DNA of 64,000 nt from Sphingobacteriia bacterium (GCA_017304675.1 JAFKLS010000020.1:118300-182299); one strand, 5' to 3'. Shown: positions 16,118 to 25,544, counted from the stretch's first letter. The notes: generated by a model not told the origin, from the letters alone. A program made the numbers and translations.

Positions 16118-17296
16118 ATGACCGCACCTTATAAAAATGTTCATCAGGCTATAGAATATACATCAGACAGGCAACTGAAAAATATTGGAGAGAAGATACT
16201 GAACAAACAAAGAATCAACCAGGAAGATGGGGTATATCTTTTCGAAAAAGGCACTCTTGCCTTCCTTGGTGCTTTAGCCAACTGGGTAAGGGAAGAAAAA
16301 CATGGTCATAAAACATATTTCAACAGAAACTTTCACATTGAACCTACCAACGTTTGTGTTTTCGATTGCAAGTTTTGCTCGTACTCCCGCCTATATGCAC
16401 ATAAAGAAGAAGGATGGGAATTAACGATTGATGATATGCTGAATATTGTTAAGAAATACGATGGACAGCCTGTAACAGAAGTACATATTGTTGGAGGCGT
16501 GCATCCTAAAATGACCCTTCAGTTTTTTTGTGAACTATTAAAAACCATTCATGAACACAGGCCAGACCTGCATTTAAAAGGGTTTACACCCGTTGAATTG
16601 GACTATATGTTCCGTAAAGCAAAATTGAGCATTACAGAAGGATTACAAATGTTGAAAGATGCAGGATTACAGTCTTTACCAGGCGGAGGCGCTGAAATAT
16701 TTCATCCTGATATAAGAAAACAGATTTGTGAAGACAAAGTAGATGCCGACGGCTGGCTGGCCATTCACAAAACGGCCCATCAATTAGGCATGCATAGCAA
16801 TGCTACTATGTTATTCGGGCATATTGAACAATATTGGCACAGGGTTGATCATATGGAAAAATTAAGGCAGTTGCAAGACGAAACAGGCGGCTTCAATACT
16901 TTTATTCCTTTAAAATTCAGGAATAAAGACAATGCAATGAGCCATGTTTCTGAAAGCTCTGTGGTAGAAGATCTTAAAATGTATGCTGTAGCGAGATTGT
17001 ATATGGATAATTTCCCGCACCTGAAAGCCTACTGGCCTATGCTTGGCAGACAAAATGCCCAGTTAACATTAAGTTTTGGTGTAAACGATCTTGACGGCAC
17101 CATTGATGATACCACTAAAATTTACAGTATGGCCGGCAGCGAAGAACAATCTCCTTCCATGAATACGGCAGAACTGGTTACACTTATTAAACAGGTAAAA
17201 AGGCAACCCATTGAAAGAGACACTTTGTACAACGAGATAAAAGATTACAGTAATATAGATGTTTATGCCCAGGAAACAAATGCAGTGCTTAATTAA
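16118..17296 (+). CDS. mqnE: Aminofutalosine synthase (radical SAM)
   Basis: MqnE is the radical-SAM enzyme of the futalosine menaquinone pathway that joins SAM-derived adenosine to 3-[(1-carboxyvinyl)oxy]benzoate. The 392-residue protein has CVFDCKFC, a CxxxCxxC cluster motif with Cys80, Cys84 and Cys87. It also has LPGGGAEIF and a C-terminus with SPSMNTAELVTLIK and PIERDTLYNEI, which favours MqnE over MqnC. ATG at 16118 is preferred over an in-frame TTG at 16099 minus two. The 3' end overlaps the convergent phosphoribosyltransferase by 8 bp. No other mqn gene is present in the window. Confidence 0.88.
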   Translation: MTAPYKNVHQAIEYTSDRQLKNIGEKILNKQRINQEDGVYLFEKGTLAFLGALANWVREEKHGHKTYFNRNFHIEPTNVCVFDCKFCSYSRLYAHKEEGWELTIDDMLNIVKKYDGQPVTEVHIVGGVHPKMTLQFFCELLKTIHEHRPDLHLKGFTPVELDYMFRKAKLSITEGLQMLKDAGLQSLPGGGAEIFHPDIRKQICEDKVDADGWLAIHKTAHQLGMHSNATMLFGHIEQYWHRVDHMEKLRQLQDETGGFNTFIPLKFRNKDNAMSHVSESSVVEDLKMYAVARLYMDNFPHLKAYWPMLGRQNAQLTLSFGVNDLDGTIDDTTKIYSMAGSEEQSPSMNTAELVTLIKQVKRQPIERDTLYNEIKDYSNIDVYAQETNAVLN

Positions 17297-17786
17297 TATA
17301 AGCTCCTTTTACTTCGTTATGCTCTACTTCTACAACAATCATGTCTTGCAATGTAGTGGCAACAGATAAACCTACATAATCTGGCTTAACAGGAAAAAGT
17401 TTATGCATTCTTTCTACCAAAACAAGAGTCTGTATACGTTTTGGATGTTGGTTGAGCAATGGTTTTAATGCGTATAACAGGGTTTTGCCGCTATTGGTAA
17501 CATCATCAACAATCAAAATATTTTTATCATTAAAATCAACCATATCACCTAATTCAATCTCTCGGGGTAAGTGTTTATCAAAACTCATAGAGATGATTTG
17601 TGTTGGCATAGGCAGGTAATCTTTTAAGAAACTGCCTATTTTTTCTGCTATTACCATACCACTATTTCTGATGCCGATAATAATTAACGGCGTGTTCTCA
17701 CCTTCTAAATTTTCAGCTACTTCTAATGCCAGGCGCTGAAGTTTACTGTTTGCCTGATGTTTATCTAAAATATAATTTTTACTCAC
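17289..17786 (-). CDS. Type I phosphoribosyltransferase
   Basis: A 165-residue phosphoribosyltransferase-fold protein. The PRPP-binding loop is ILIVDDVTNSGKTL near residues 89-102, with the GIRNSGMVIAEKIG loop near 38. Length and fold resemble PyrR or hypoxanthine/xanthine PRTs, but I cannot fix the base or decide between enzyme and regulator. The start codon is GTG at 17786. It overlaps the end of mqnE by 8 bp. In Bacteroidota such proteins are often annotated simply as phosphoribosyltransferase. Confidence 0.82.
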   Translation of the reverse strand: MSKNYILDKHQANSKLQRLALEVAENLEGENTPLIIIGIRNSGMVIAEKIGSFLKDYLPMPTQIISMSFDKHLPREIELGDMVDFNDKNILIVDDVTNSGKTLLYALKPLLNQHPKRIQTLVLVERMHKLFPVKPDYVGLSVATTLQDMIVVEVEHNEVKGAYIN

Positions 17787-17888
17787 TATTGTTGCTTTCT
17801 ATTTCAACGTAAATATAACAAGTTATCCATTCGGCTGGTCGTTCATTAAAACAACTTATCTCCTATCTTAGCAGAACAAGTACCAGTT

Positions 17889-19208
17889 ATGCAGTATTTA
17901 CCACAGCTTGCTTTTATCGTTTTATTCATCATTGCCATTTATTTATTCAGCAAAAAAGCGGGTGAAATTAAACGGAATATTCTATTGGGCAGGGATGAGA
18001 ACCTGAGCGATGAAAAAAAGCAGCGCCTGAAGAATGTTTTGTTATTGGCTTTCGGCCAAAAGAAAATGTTTAAAAATCCATTGGTAGCAGTAATGCATTT
18101 CGTGGTATACGCAGGGTTTATTATTATCAATATTGAAGTACTGGAAATTGTGTTAGATGGCATCTTGGGCACTCACCGTTTATTTGCCAAACCTTTAGGT
18201 AATGCGTATATTCTCCTTATTAACGCTTTTGAAATACTCGCAACCTTAGTAATAATAGTGTGTATCGCTTTCTTAGTAAGAAGGAATATTATCAAATTAA
18301 AAAGGTTCATTAGCAAAGATCTTAACGGCTGGCCGAGAAGCGATGCCAATTATATTTTATTCACTGAAATTGTATTAATGCTTCTTTTTTTAAAAATGAA
18401 TGCATGCGATACCATGCTGCAAAGCAGGGCTTACGGGCATTACGGAGAAACACTTACCGGCAATTTCTTTGTTTCATCTAACTTTCATTTTATTTTACAG
18501 CACTTCAGCAATGAAACACTGGTTTGGTTTGAAAGAATCTGTTGGTGGTTACACATTGCAGGCATACTTGCTTTTTTAAATTATTTGCCTTACAGTAAAC
18601 ATTTGCATATTATACTGGCTTTCCCGAACGCTTATTATGCGAGGTTGCAACCACAGGGAAAAATGACCAATATGCCAGACATTCAGAAAGAAGTACTTTA
18701 TGCCATGCAGCCTGAATTAGCACCATCGGTTACAGAAGAAAGCCCTCACAAAAAATTTGGAGCAAAAGATGTATTCGACCTGAGCTGGAAAAACTTGTTA
18801 GACAGCTATAGCTGCACCGAATGTGGCAGATGCACTGCCGCCTGCCCGGCAAACAGCACAGGCAAATTATTAAGCCCCCGTGCCATTATGATGAAAACAA
18901 GAGACCGTTTAGAAGAAGTTGGGCGAAACATTAATTGCAACAAAACGTTTAGTGAAGACAACAAAAGCTTATTACATAACTATATTTCTGTTGAAGAATT
19001 GAGAGCATGCACAACTTGTAACGCATGTGTGGAAGAATGCCCTGTTAGTATTTCCCCTCTTGATATTATTTTGCAAATGAGAAGATACCTAATCATGGAA
19101 GAAAGTAATGCCCCGCAGGAATGGAATAGCACTTTCAGCAACATAGAAAACAATTTTGCACCCTGGAAATTTTCTCCTGATGAAAGAGATCAGTGGAGTG
19201 CTGAATAA
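17889..19208 (+). CDS. Membrane 4Fe-4S protein, HdrC/GlpC-like
   Basis: A 439-residue membrane-anchored electron carrier. Five or so hydrophobic helices occupy about residues 1-235. A cytoplasmic ferredoxin-like domain follows with two clusters: CTECGRCTAACP (Cys309, 312, 315, 319) and CTTCNACVEECP (Cys374, 377, 380, 384). This layout is like a NarI/HdrE-type membrane domain joined to an HdrC-type dicluster. In related Bacteroidota I expect a CCG-domain (HdrB/GlpC-like) partner directly downstream; here a convergent LysE gene follows instead. The electron donor and acceptor are unknown. Confidence 0.85.
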   Translation: MQYLPQLAFIVLFIIAIYLFSKKAGEIKRNILLGRDENLSDEKKQRLKNVLLLAFGQKKMFKNPLVAVMHFVVYAGFIIINIEVLEIVLDGILGTHRLFAKPLGNAYILLINAFEILATLVIIVCIAFLVRRNIIKLKRFISKDLNGWPRSDANYILFTEIVLMLLFLKMNACDTMLQSRAYGHYGETLTGNFFVSSNFHFILQHFSNETLVWFERICWWLHIAGILAFLNYLPYSKHLHIILAFPNAYYARLQPQGKMTNMPDIQKEVLYAMQPELAPSVTEESPHKKFGAKDVFDLSWKNLLDSYSCTECGRCTAACPANSTGKLLSPRAIMMKTRDRLEEVGRNINCNKTFSEDNKSLLHNYISVEELRACTTCNACVEECPVSISPLDIILQMRRYLIMEESNAPQEWNSTFSNIENNFAPWKFSPDERDQWSAE

Positions 19209-19264
19209 CAGGCAGGCAGTATTGAAAAACAAAAATATTTCTCTTATCTGGCCTTTCATTTTTA

Positions 19265-19903
19265 TTAAACAAAATTCCCCGATACCATTCTGTAGGCCTG
19301 GGCGGCGGCGGCAATCATAAAAATAACACTCATAATAATATTTAAAATTTTTGTGCCTGCACGAAATTTTCTAACCAGCCAATTGCCACCATACATATAT
19401 ACTGCCAGCCCCATTATAGTTCCGGCACCACAACCTATAGTAAATACATTGAATTCATTAAACCCGGTAGAAAGCACATTCAGTTGAATAAGATAAGTGC
19501 TCCAGATAAACCAGAAAGGTATTTGTGCAGGATTTAAGGCACTCATAGTAATGCCTAACCAAAAACGATGTAACCTGTTATTCAATAACAACGCTTTCTT
19601 CTCCCCTTTTTGCTGCAATGCTGTTACAAAACTGGCAATACCCAATACAAAGAAGAATACTACTGTTACCCACCCCAGTATAAAAAAGAGTTTTTTGTGT
19701 TGTACAATCCAATCAACACCACCTAAAATAAGCCGCAGGTAAATAATTTCTATCAATGCCACCCCCAACGAATATTTCCATGCATTTCTAAAACTTTCTT
19801 CTACTGAAATCTGTGCTGCTGTAATGCTCATGGTACCCAAAGGCAGTTGCCCTAAAAAACTAACCAATAATCCTATACCGCCTATCGCAAATAAATGAAA
19901 CAT
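19265..19903 (-). CDS. LysE-family exporter
   Basis: A 212-residue inner-membrane protein with about six hydrophobic helices, of the LysE/RhtB translocator superfamily that exports amino acids and related solutes. The N-terminal QLPLGTMSITAAQISVEESF resembles the family's G-P-x(n)-R start in a degenerate form, and MSALNPAQIPFW matches the conserved NP motif near the middle. Substrate unknown. ATG at 19903. It is convergent with the Fe-S gene and 37 bp downstream of the SIMPL gene, so they may be co-transcribed. Confidence 0.8.
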   Translation of the reverse strand: MFHLFAIGGIGLLVSFLGQLPLGTMSITAAQISVEESFRNAWKYSLGVALIEIIYLRLILGGVDWIVQHKKLFFILGWVTVVFFFVLGIASFVTALQQKGEKKALLLNNRLHRFWLGITMSALNPAQIPFWFIWSTYLIQLNVLSTGFNEFNVFTIGCGAGTIMGLAVYMYGGNWLVRKFRAGTKILNIIMSVIFMIAAAAQAYRMVSGNFV

Positions 19904-19940
19904 AAATGCAATAGTACTGTATAATATTATTATTTCGTTA

Positions 19941-20681
19941 TCAATGCAGGGTATAATCTATCCGTATGGTGATAGATGCTTTTTTGTTTTTAGAAGATGT
20001 ATTAAAAGTACCGCCTTCAGAAAAATCTTCTGTGCTATTTTGGCCTGTAATCTGAAATACGCCCATATTAGCACGCTTAATATTGCTTAAGCTGCTGCCC
20101 GAATTGGAAGCAATGGTTTCAGCTCTCTTCTTCGCATCTGCGCTGGCTTTTGCCAACAGGTCTATCTTCAATTCAGACAGTTTAGTATAAAAATAAGCAG
20201 GTTGCATAGAGTTGATTTCAATTCCGTTCTCAATCAGCCTCGTAATCTCTCTGGATACCTTCTCCACCGTATCAATTGCTTTTGATTCAACAGTTACTTG
20301 TTCACTTAGTTTATATCCTGTAAATGTAGATCCGCTTCTATTCCCTTTCGAATCAAAATTCTCTTCAAATTCCTTATTAATGGCGATAGATGAAAAAACA
20401 ATTTCATTGGTATGAATACCGTTTTCTTTAAGATAGTTTTTAATTTTTATCTCATCATCCTTAATGGTGCCATATGCATCTTTTAAAGACAATGCTTTCC
20501 TTGAAAATTCTCCACGCCAAACAATCAGGTCGCTGGTGAAATTTTTTTCTGCCAACCCTGTTACGGTAACGGTTTCCTCACTTTTAAACTTGTATTTGTA
20601 AGCACCTGAAAAAAGAGCTGCAGCAATAACAACTGAAAGCCCAATTATAAGGGTTGAAATATTACTTCTTAAATGATTCAT
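19941..20681 (-). CDS. SIMPL-domain (DUF541) protein
   Basis: A 246-residue exported or membrane-anchored protein with one N-terminal hydrophobic segment (about 8-26). A SIMPL/DUF541 domain follows: VTVTGLAEKNFTSDLIVWRG at the start, SKAIDTVEKVSREITRLIENG in the middle, and ASADAKKRAETIASNSG near the end. Related proteins act at the periplasmic face and have been linked to stress or signalling, but no reaction is established. It lies 29 bp after the Lrp-type regulator gene and before LysE, which suggests an Lrp-SIMPL-LysE transcript. Confidence 0.85.
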   Translation of the reverse strand: MNHLRSNISTLIIGLSVVIAAALFSGAYKYKFKSEETVTVTGLAEKNFTSDLIVWRGEFSRKALSLKDAYGTIKDDEIKIKNYLKENGIHTNEIVFSSIAINKEFEENFDSKGNRSGSTFTGYKLSEQVTVESKAIDTVEKVSREITRLIENGIEINSMQPAYFYTKLSELKIDLLAKASADAKKRAETIASNSGSSLSNIKRANMGVFQITGQNSTEDFSEGGTFNTSSKNKKASITIRIDYTLH

Positions 20682-20710
20682 TTAAATCTTTTTTGTAAGA
20701 TACAATGTTT

Positions 20711-21211
20711 TTAATATACTATCTGGTGTGTTTGTTTAATTACACCCATTACAAAAACACTTTGTACGTGACCGATGTTTTCGCTTTGGCTAAGTTTGTT
20801 TACATGAAAGTCGTAATAAGTATCCATGTTCTCTTCCAACACTTTCAACATAAAATCATATTCCCCTGAAATATTATAACATTCAATTACCTCCGGTAAA
20901 GACATGATGTGTTTAATAAATTTTGTGCCCGCATTTTTGCTGTGCTCTTTCAGGGAAACATAACAAATCACCATCAACCCTTTCTTTACCTTGGTATGGT
21001 CTACCAATGTTGCATATTGTTTAATTACACCGTTCCTTTCCATTCGTTTAATTCTTTCATGAACGGGGGTTGTACTTAAATGAACTGCTTCGGCAATTTC
21101 CTTTACAGTTATTTTAGCATCCTGCTGCAGCAATTTTAAAATAGAAAGATCAATTTCATCGAGCAGTATATTATTGATAGTGTTTTGTTCTTTTTTTATT
21201 GATTTTGCCAT
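20711..21211 (-). CDS. Lrp/AsnC-family transcriptional regulator
   Basis: A 166-residue regulator with an N-terminal helix-turn-helix (LDEIDLSILKLLQQDAKITV, then LSTTPVHERIKRMERNG). The C-terminal ligand-binding domain follows, with SLPEVIECYNISGEYDFMLKV. Lrp-type proteins form multimers and sense amino acids. The gene is divergent from ahcY across a 115-bp AT-rich gap and leads the possible SIMPL-LysE operon. By analogy with Lrp-LysE pairs it could control amino-acid export, and perhaps ahcY, but neither is shown by sequence. Confidence 0.92.
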   Translation of the reverse strand: MAKSIKKEQNTINNILLDEIDLSILKLLQQDAKITVKEIAEAVHLSTTPVHERIKRMERNGVIKQYATLVDHTKVKKGLMVICYVSLKEHSKNAGTKFIKHIMSLPEVIECYNISGEYDFMLKVLEENMDTYYDFHVNKLSQSENIGHVQSVFVMGVIKQTHQIVY

Positions 21212-21301
21212 ACTTATTTTATATTTTATTCTGTAAATTAAGTGTTATTTATTATTTTATCCTGTTTATTGAATTAATTATGGAACATTGTTCTGAAATA
21301 T

Positions 21302-21309
21302 TACTTTTG
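21302..21309 (+). promoter_or_regulatory. Probable -7 promoter box for ahcY
   Basis: TACTTTTG matches TAnnTTTG and ends 17 nt before the ahcY ATG. It lies in the AT-rich divergent region shared with the Lrp-type gene. Confidence 0.5.
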
Positions 21310-21326
21310 CCCCATAAAATATTACC

Positions 21327-22652
21327 ATGTCTACACTTACAAAAACAATTGACTTTACACTTCCTTATAAGGTTGCTGATATTAGTCTCGCAAAATGGGG
21401 AAGAAAAGAAATTCGCCTTGCAGAAGCAGAAATGCCAGGCTTAATGTCTATCCGTGCAGAATACGGCCCTTCTCAACCTTTGAAAGGTGCAAGAGTTGCA
21501 GGTTGTTTGCACATGACCATTCAAACTGCAGTATTAATTGAAACCCTGGTTGCGTTAGGTGCAGAAGTAAAATGGAGCTCTTGTAACATTTTCTCTACAC
21601 AAGACCATGCTGCTGCTGCTATTGCTGCTGCTGGTATTGGTGTGTTTGCATGGAAAGGGCAAACATTGGAAGAAGCTGATTGGTGTATTGAACAAACATT
21701 GTTCTTTGGCGGCGCAGACAAACCTTTGAATATGATTTTAGATGATGGTGGCGATTTAACCAACATCGTATTTGATAAATACCCTGAACTGATTGCCAAT
21801 ATTAAAGGTTTAAGCGAAGAAACAACAACAGGCGTTCACCGTTTATATGAAAGGATGGCAAAAGGCACGTTACCTATTCCTGCCATTAACGTAAACGATA
21901 GTGTTACCAAATCTAAATTCGATAACAAATACGGTTGTAAAGAAAGTTTGGTTGATGCGATCCGTCGTGCAACTGATGTTATGCTGGCGGGTAAGGTTGC
22001 CGTTGTTGCAGGTTATGGTGATGTTGGTAAAGGTTCTGCCGCTTCATTGGCTGGTGCCGGTTGCCGTGTGATTGTAACAGAGATAGATCCTATCTGTGCT
22101 TTACAAGCTGCAATGGACGGTTTTGCCGTGAAGAAAATGGAGAATGCTGTAAAAGAAGCTGATATTGTTGTTACTACCACAGGTTGCCGCGACATTATCC
22201 GTGGTGAGCATTTCAAAGCAATGAAAGATAAAACCATCGTTTGTAACATCGGCCACTTCGATATTGAAATTGATATCGCCTGGCTGAATACAAATTACGG
22301 TCATACAAAAGATACCATTAAACCACAAGTTGATATTTATAATGTTGATGGAAAAGATATTATCATCTTGGCTGAAGGTCGTTTGGTAAATTTAGGCTGT
22401 GCAACAGGTCACCCAAGTTTTGTAATGAGTAATTCTTTCTCTAACCAAACTTTGGCTCAGATTGAATTATGGACCAACCATAAAAACTACGAGAACAAAG
22501 TATACGTGTTACCTAAACATTTGGATGAGAAGGTTGCTCGTTTACATTTATCGAAAATTGGTGTTGAATTAGATACCTTAACTACAGAACAGGCAGCTTA
22601 CTTGGGTATTCCGCAAAACGGACCATTCAAACCGGAACATTACAGGTATTAA
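21327..22652 (+). CDS. ahcY: Adenosylhomocysteinase
   Basis: AhcY reversibly splits S-adenosylhomocysteine to adenosine and homocysteine, clearing the product of SAM methylation. It is 441 residues and cytoplasmic. The family signatures [17 protein letters not shown] (near 90), [13 protein letters not shown] (NAD-binding, near 230) and a C-terminus ending [10 protein letters not shown] (the NAD-contacting Lys and Tyr) are present. ATG at 21327. It has its own -7 box and a strong terminator, so it is monocistronic. The divergent Lrp-type gene could regulate it. Confidence 0.97.
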   Translation: MSTLTKTIDFTLPYKVADISLAKWGRKEIRLAEAEMPGLMSIRAEYGPSQPLKGARVAGCLHMTIQTAVLIETLVALGAEVKWSSCNIFSTQDHAAAAIAAAGIGVFAWKGQTLEEADWCIEQTLFFGGADKPLNMILDDGGDLTNIVFDKYPELIANIKGLSEETTTGVHRLYERMAKGTLPIPAINVNDSVTKSKFDNKYGCKESLVDAIRRATDVMLAGKVAVVAGYGDVGKGSAASLAGAGCRVIVTEIDPICALQAAMDGFAVKKMENAVKEADIVVTTTGCRDIIRGEHFKAMKDKTIVCNIGHFDIEIDIAWLNTNYGHTKDTIKPQVDIYNVDGKDIIILAEGRLVNLGCATGHPSFVMSNSFSNQTLAQIELWTNHKNYENKVYVLPKHLDEKVARLHLSKIGVELDTLTTEQAAYLGIPQNGPFKPEHYRY

Positions 22653-22676
22653 TATTCAGCTCTGTAATTAATTATA

Positions 22677-22713
22677 TAAACCCGTTTCTGTTTGCGAAAC
22701 GGGTTTATTTTTG
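22677..22713 (+). terminator. Intrinsic terminator after ahcY
   Basis: A perfect 12-bp stem (TAAACCCGTTTC / GAAACGGGTTTA) with a 7-nt loop and T-rich tail, 24 bp after the ahcY stop. Confidence 0.92.
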
Positions 22714-22761
22714 TGCATCGTTTTTTAAGTATACATTATCTTCAATTGAGAAACCATTCTT

Positions 22762-24621
22762 TTGATAAAAAAAGGCAGATATAGAAAGTACGGAATATTG
22801 TTGTTCACCTTTTTTTATTGTGCTACCGTTATGGCACAAGATACCATACCTGTAAACAAATACGACACTAGTTTTTTTCTTGCCAATAAAAAGGGCTGGG
22901 TTGGTAAACTGGGTAAGATGATTGCTATCAATCCCAATAACAATAAAAAAGATTCTCTGCCGGTTCTGATCAATAATATAGATCCTTACGTTTTGTATAA
23001 GGGAGCCATCATCAGGAATGTAGAATTAGTGAATATTGGTTTTGGACAATCAATAACCGACACGTCTTTTAAAAACAAAAATGCTTTAACAAGAATTGCC
23101 GACGAACTGCATACAGTAACCCGAAAAAATGCCATCACCAATAATTTATTCTTTCGTAAAGGCGATAGCTTAAACCCTTACCTGTTAGGCGACAATGAAA
23201 GATTCTTAAGGCAGCTACCTTATCTTCAGGATGCAAAAATCACTATCAGGGAAATTTCTGACGATTATGATTCGATAGATGTTGTAATACTCTATAAAGA
23301 CCTGTTTTCTATAAGTGGTACTGTTGATGCTTCAGGCAATACCCTGTTCTTTCAGGCACAGGACGATAATATATCAGGCTATGGCGACAGGCTGCAAATA
23401 TCTACTTTAGCTGACCCCAACAGGAATCCTCCTTTTGGCCTGGGTGTTGAATATTTAAAAAGAAATATTGAAGGGAGCTTTGTAAACTTTACCATTGGTT
23501 ACCAGAGTTTGAATAACGCATTTAATAATGGATTAAGGCAGGAAACAGCCATTTACAGCAGGCTGGATTTGCCATTGGTTACACCTTATTATTTATGGAC
23601 AGGTGCGCTGGAAGTGGGGGAAAGATATACTCAAAATAACTATGTTTCAGACTCTTTGTATAACTCTGATTATAAATACAATTACCAGTATTACGATGGC
23701 TGGGCAGGTTATAATATTTCGGCAAAAAAACAATTGCATGAGTTTGACTATAGGAAACCCAAATCGTTTCTTGCGCTTCGTTTGGCACAAACCAATTTTT
23801 CAGACATCCCCAATATTTATAAAGCGCAATACAATTTTAAGTATGCAAACCTTACGAGTACATTACTGTCTTATACCCTCTTCAAACAAACTTATTACCA
23901 TACCAATTATATCTACGGCTTTGGTAAATATGAAGATGTGCCAGCAGGGTTTAATGTATCGGGCATTATAGGCTGGACCGACAAAAACAATTACCAGCGG
24001 CCTTATGCCGGTGCCAACCTGCAAAGAAATTATTTCAGCAAAAAGCAAAATTATTTCAACTTCAATTTCACTGCCGGAGGGTATTTCAGGGAAGGGCGGT
24101 TTGAAGATTTTGGCATACTCTTTTACCTGGAATCATTCAGTAGTTTAAAAAAGCTGAACAAAAAATGGTTTCATAGAAATTTCATTAACGGCAGCCTTGC
24201 CGGGCAGTATAATATCTTCTTAAACGAACCATTAAGAATAAACAGCTCTTACGGAATTGCTTCGTATGCAGAAATACCCAACTATAACGCCAACATGAGA
24301 GCAACATTTAATTATGAAAGCGTTTTTTACAGTAATTGGAAAGTAATTGGGTTTGGAGTAGCTCCGTTTATTGGCGGAACGACCTGTTATTTAAAACCAA
24401 TGGGTACTCATTTTTTTAATGGCGATTTATTTTCTACCATTAGTGGCGGCTTCAGAACAAGGAATGAAGCTTTGATATTTGGTACGGTGGAATTTAGATT
24501 AAACTACTATCCGAGAACAACAATAAATATGAGCAATTGGTCTTTTAGCATTACCACGGATCTGAGATTTCAGTATAACAGCGTTTTTATTAAACGACCG
24601 GATTTTGTTACGCTTAATTAA
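22762..24621 (+). CDS. Outer-membrane beta-barrel protein, BamA/TamA-like
   Basis: A 619-residue outer-membrane protein. A signal peptide (residues 1-25, ending VMAQD) is followed by about 150 residues including a POTRA-like segment (LRQLPYLQDAKITIREISDD). The C-terminal 400 residues alternate aromatic and polar residues like a beta-barrel. The start is TTG at 22762: the frame opens only 12 bp upstream and no ATG fits a signal peptide. It may be a distant BamA/TamA relative or another surface-antigen barrel; partners are not adjacent. The last residue is not aromatic, unlike many BamA clients. Confidence 0.75.
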   Translation: MIKKGRYRKYGILLFTFFYCATVMAQDTIPVNKYDTSFFLANKKGWVGKLGKMIAINPNNNKKDSLPVLINNIDPYVLYKGAIIRNVELVNIGFGQSITDTSFKNKNALTRIADELHTVTRKNAITNNLFFRKGDSLNPYLLGDNERFLRQLPYLQDAKITIREISDDYDSIDVVILYKDLFSISGTVDASGNTLFFQAQDDNISGYGDRLQISTLADPNRNPPFGLGVEYLKRNIEGSFVNFTIGYQSLNNAFNNGLRQETAIYSRLDLPLVTPYYLWTGALEVGERYTQNNYVSDSLYNSDYKYNYQYYDGWAGYNISAKKQLHEFDYRKPKSFLALRLAQTNFSDIPNIYKAQYNFKYANLTSTLLSYTLFKQTYYHTNYIYGFGKYEDVPAGFNVSGIIGWTDKNNYQRPYAGANLQRNYFSKKQNYFNFNFTAGGYFREGRFEDFGILFYLESFSSLKKLNKKWFHRNFINGSLAGQYNIFLNEPLRINSSYGIASYAEIPNYNANMRATFNYESVFYSNWKVIGFGVAPFIGGTTCYLKPMGTHFFNGDLFSTISGGFRTRNEALIFGTVEFRLNYYPRTTINMSNWSFSITTDLRFQYNSVFIKRPDFVTLN

Positions 24622-24647
24622 TACTATTTAAATCAATCAGAAACAAT

Positions 24648-24989
24648 TTATTTAACCACCTGAAATTTGCCGCTTTCAATAATTTGCCCGTTACGGTCTT
24701 TTAACTGAAACACATAAAGCCCCCTGGTATAATTTTCAAGGGTAACCGTAAGCCTGGTGGCATTAACAGATAATTCAGACATTTTTTTCCCGATAAAGCT
24801 GTACACGCTGATGGTATAAGACGATTTCTCTGTATTTGAGGGGAATTCAAAATTTACATAAGAGGTTGCAGGGTTAGGGTAGCACTGCACCGTACGAACC
24901 TGTTCATCACCAATAAACGGAGTGTTATATTTTACAAAACTGCAAAACAGGGATATTATGATAAAATATGCAAAGTAAAATTTCTTCAT
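24648..24989 (-). CDS. Mini-protein made almost only of a T9SS type A sorting tail
   Basis: A 113-residue exported protein. After a hydrophobic signal (about 5-18), only about 15 residues precede a type IX secretion C-terminal domain. That domain has the classical VQCYPNPATSYVNFEF opening, ISVYSFIGKKM in the middle and a GLYVFQLKDRNG strand, ending KFQVVK. Such a domain normally directs a large N-terminal cargo through T9SS to the cell surface; here there is no cargo domain. It is convergent with the barrel gene, 26 bp away. ATG at 24989. Confidence 0.85.
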   Translation of the reverse strand: MKKFYFAYFIIISLFCSFVKYNTPFIGDEQVRTVQCYPNPATSYVNFEFPSNTEKSSYTISVYSFIGKKMSELSVNATRLTVTLENYTRGLYVFQLKDRNGQIIESGKFQVVK

Positions 24990-25036
24990 CTCCTCATTGG
25001 TTGCACTAAATTAAAAATCTTTCTTCATTAAAACGT

Positions 25037-25065
25037 AAAAAATGTACCCCTTGGTATAGGGGTAC
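25037..25065 (-). terminator. Intrinsic terminator after the peroxiredoxin gene
   Basis: GTACCCC pairs with GGGGTAC (7 bp, 8-nt loop), and on the minus strand a run of T follows. It lies just downstream of the peroxiredoxin stop, at the end of the nucleotide-sugar operon. Confidence 0.75.
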
Positions 25066-25073
25066 TTAAAAGA

Positions 25074-25544
25074 TTAATTCAGTTGAGCCAACGTTGCCTG
25101 TATAGCTTCAAAATTGGGCAGATCGCCGGCACTATCCAATACTTCAGCATATTTTACGGTGCCCTCTTTATCAAGAACAAAAGCAGAACGTTTACTTACG
25201 CCTTTCATCCAGCCGATAAACGTGTCGTACAAAGCACCATACGATGCAGAAACCTCTTTATTAAAATCACTCAATAAAGGAAAATTCAATCCTTGCTCTT
25301 CTTTAAACCTAGCCAGTGTAAACGGCGAATCTACACTAATACCCAATACCTGTGCATTGGTAGCATTATACAAGGCAATATTATCTCTGATACTGCATAA
25401 TTCTTTGGTGCAAACACCTGTGAACGCCATTGGGAAAAACAGGATAAGTACATTCTTTCCCTCAAAAGAAGATAAGGATACCTGGTTCTTTTCCGTATCA
25501 ACCAATGTAAAGCCAGGTGCTTTTTTACCAATTTCTAAAGCCAT
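25074..25544 (-). CDS. Peroxiredoxin (AhpC/TSA, AhpE-like)
   Basis: A 156-residue thiol peroxidase that reduces hydrogen peroxide and organic hydroperoxides. The peroxidatic cysteine is Cys45 in FFPMAFTGVCTKELC, with a further Cys50 five residues on. The thioredoxin-like core includes VLGISVDSPFTLARFKEE and ends with KEGTVKYAEVLD. It lacks the C-terminal cysteine of typical two-Cys AhpC, which favours an AhpE/Bcp-like type. It is last in a seven-gene minus-strand run, 12 bp after the hydrolase-like gene, and a terminator follows. Confidence 0.93.
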   Translation of the reverse strand: MALEIGKKAPGFTLVDTEKNQVSLSSFEGKNVLILFFPMAFTGVCTKELCSIRDNIALYNATNAQVLGISVDSPFTLARFKEEQGLNFPLLSDFNKEVSASYGALYDTFIGWMKGVSKRSAFVLDKEGTVKYAEVLDSAGDLPNFEAIQATLAQLN

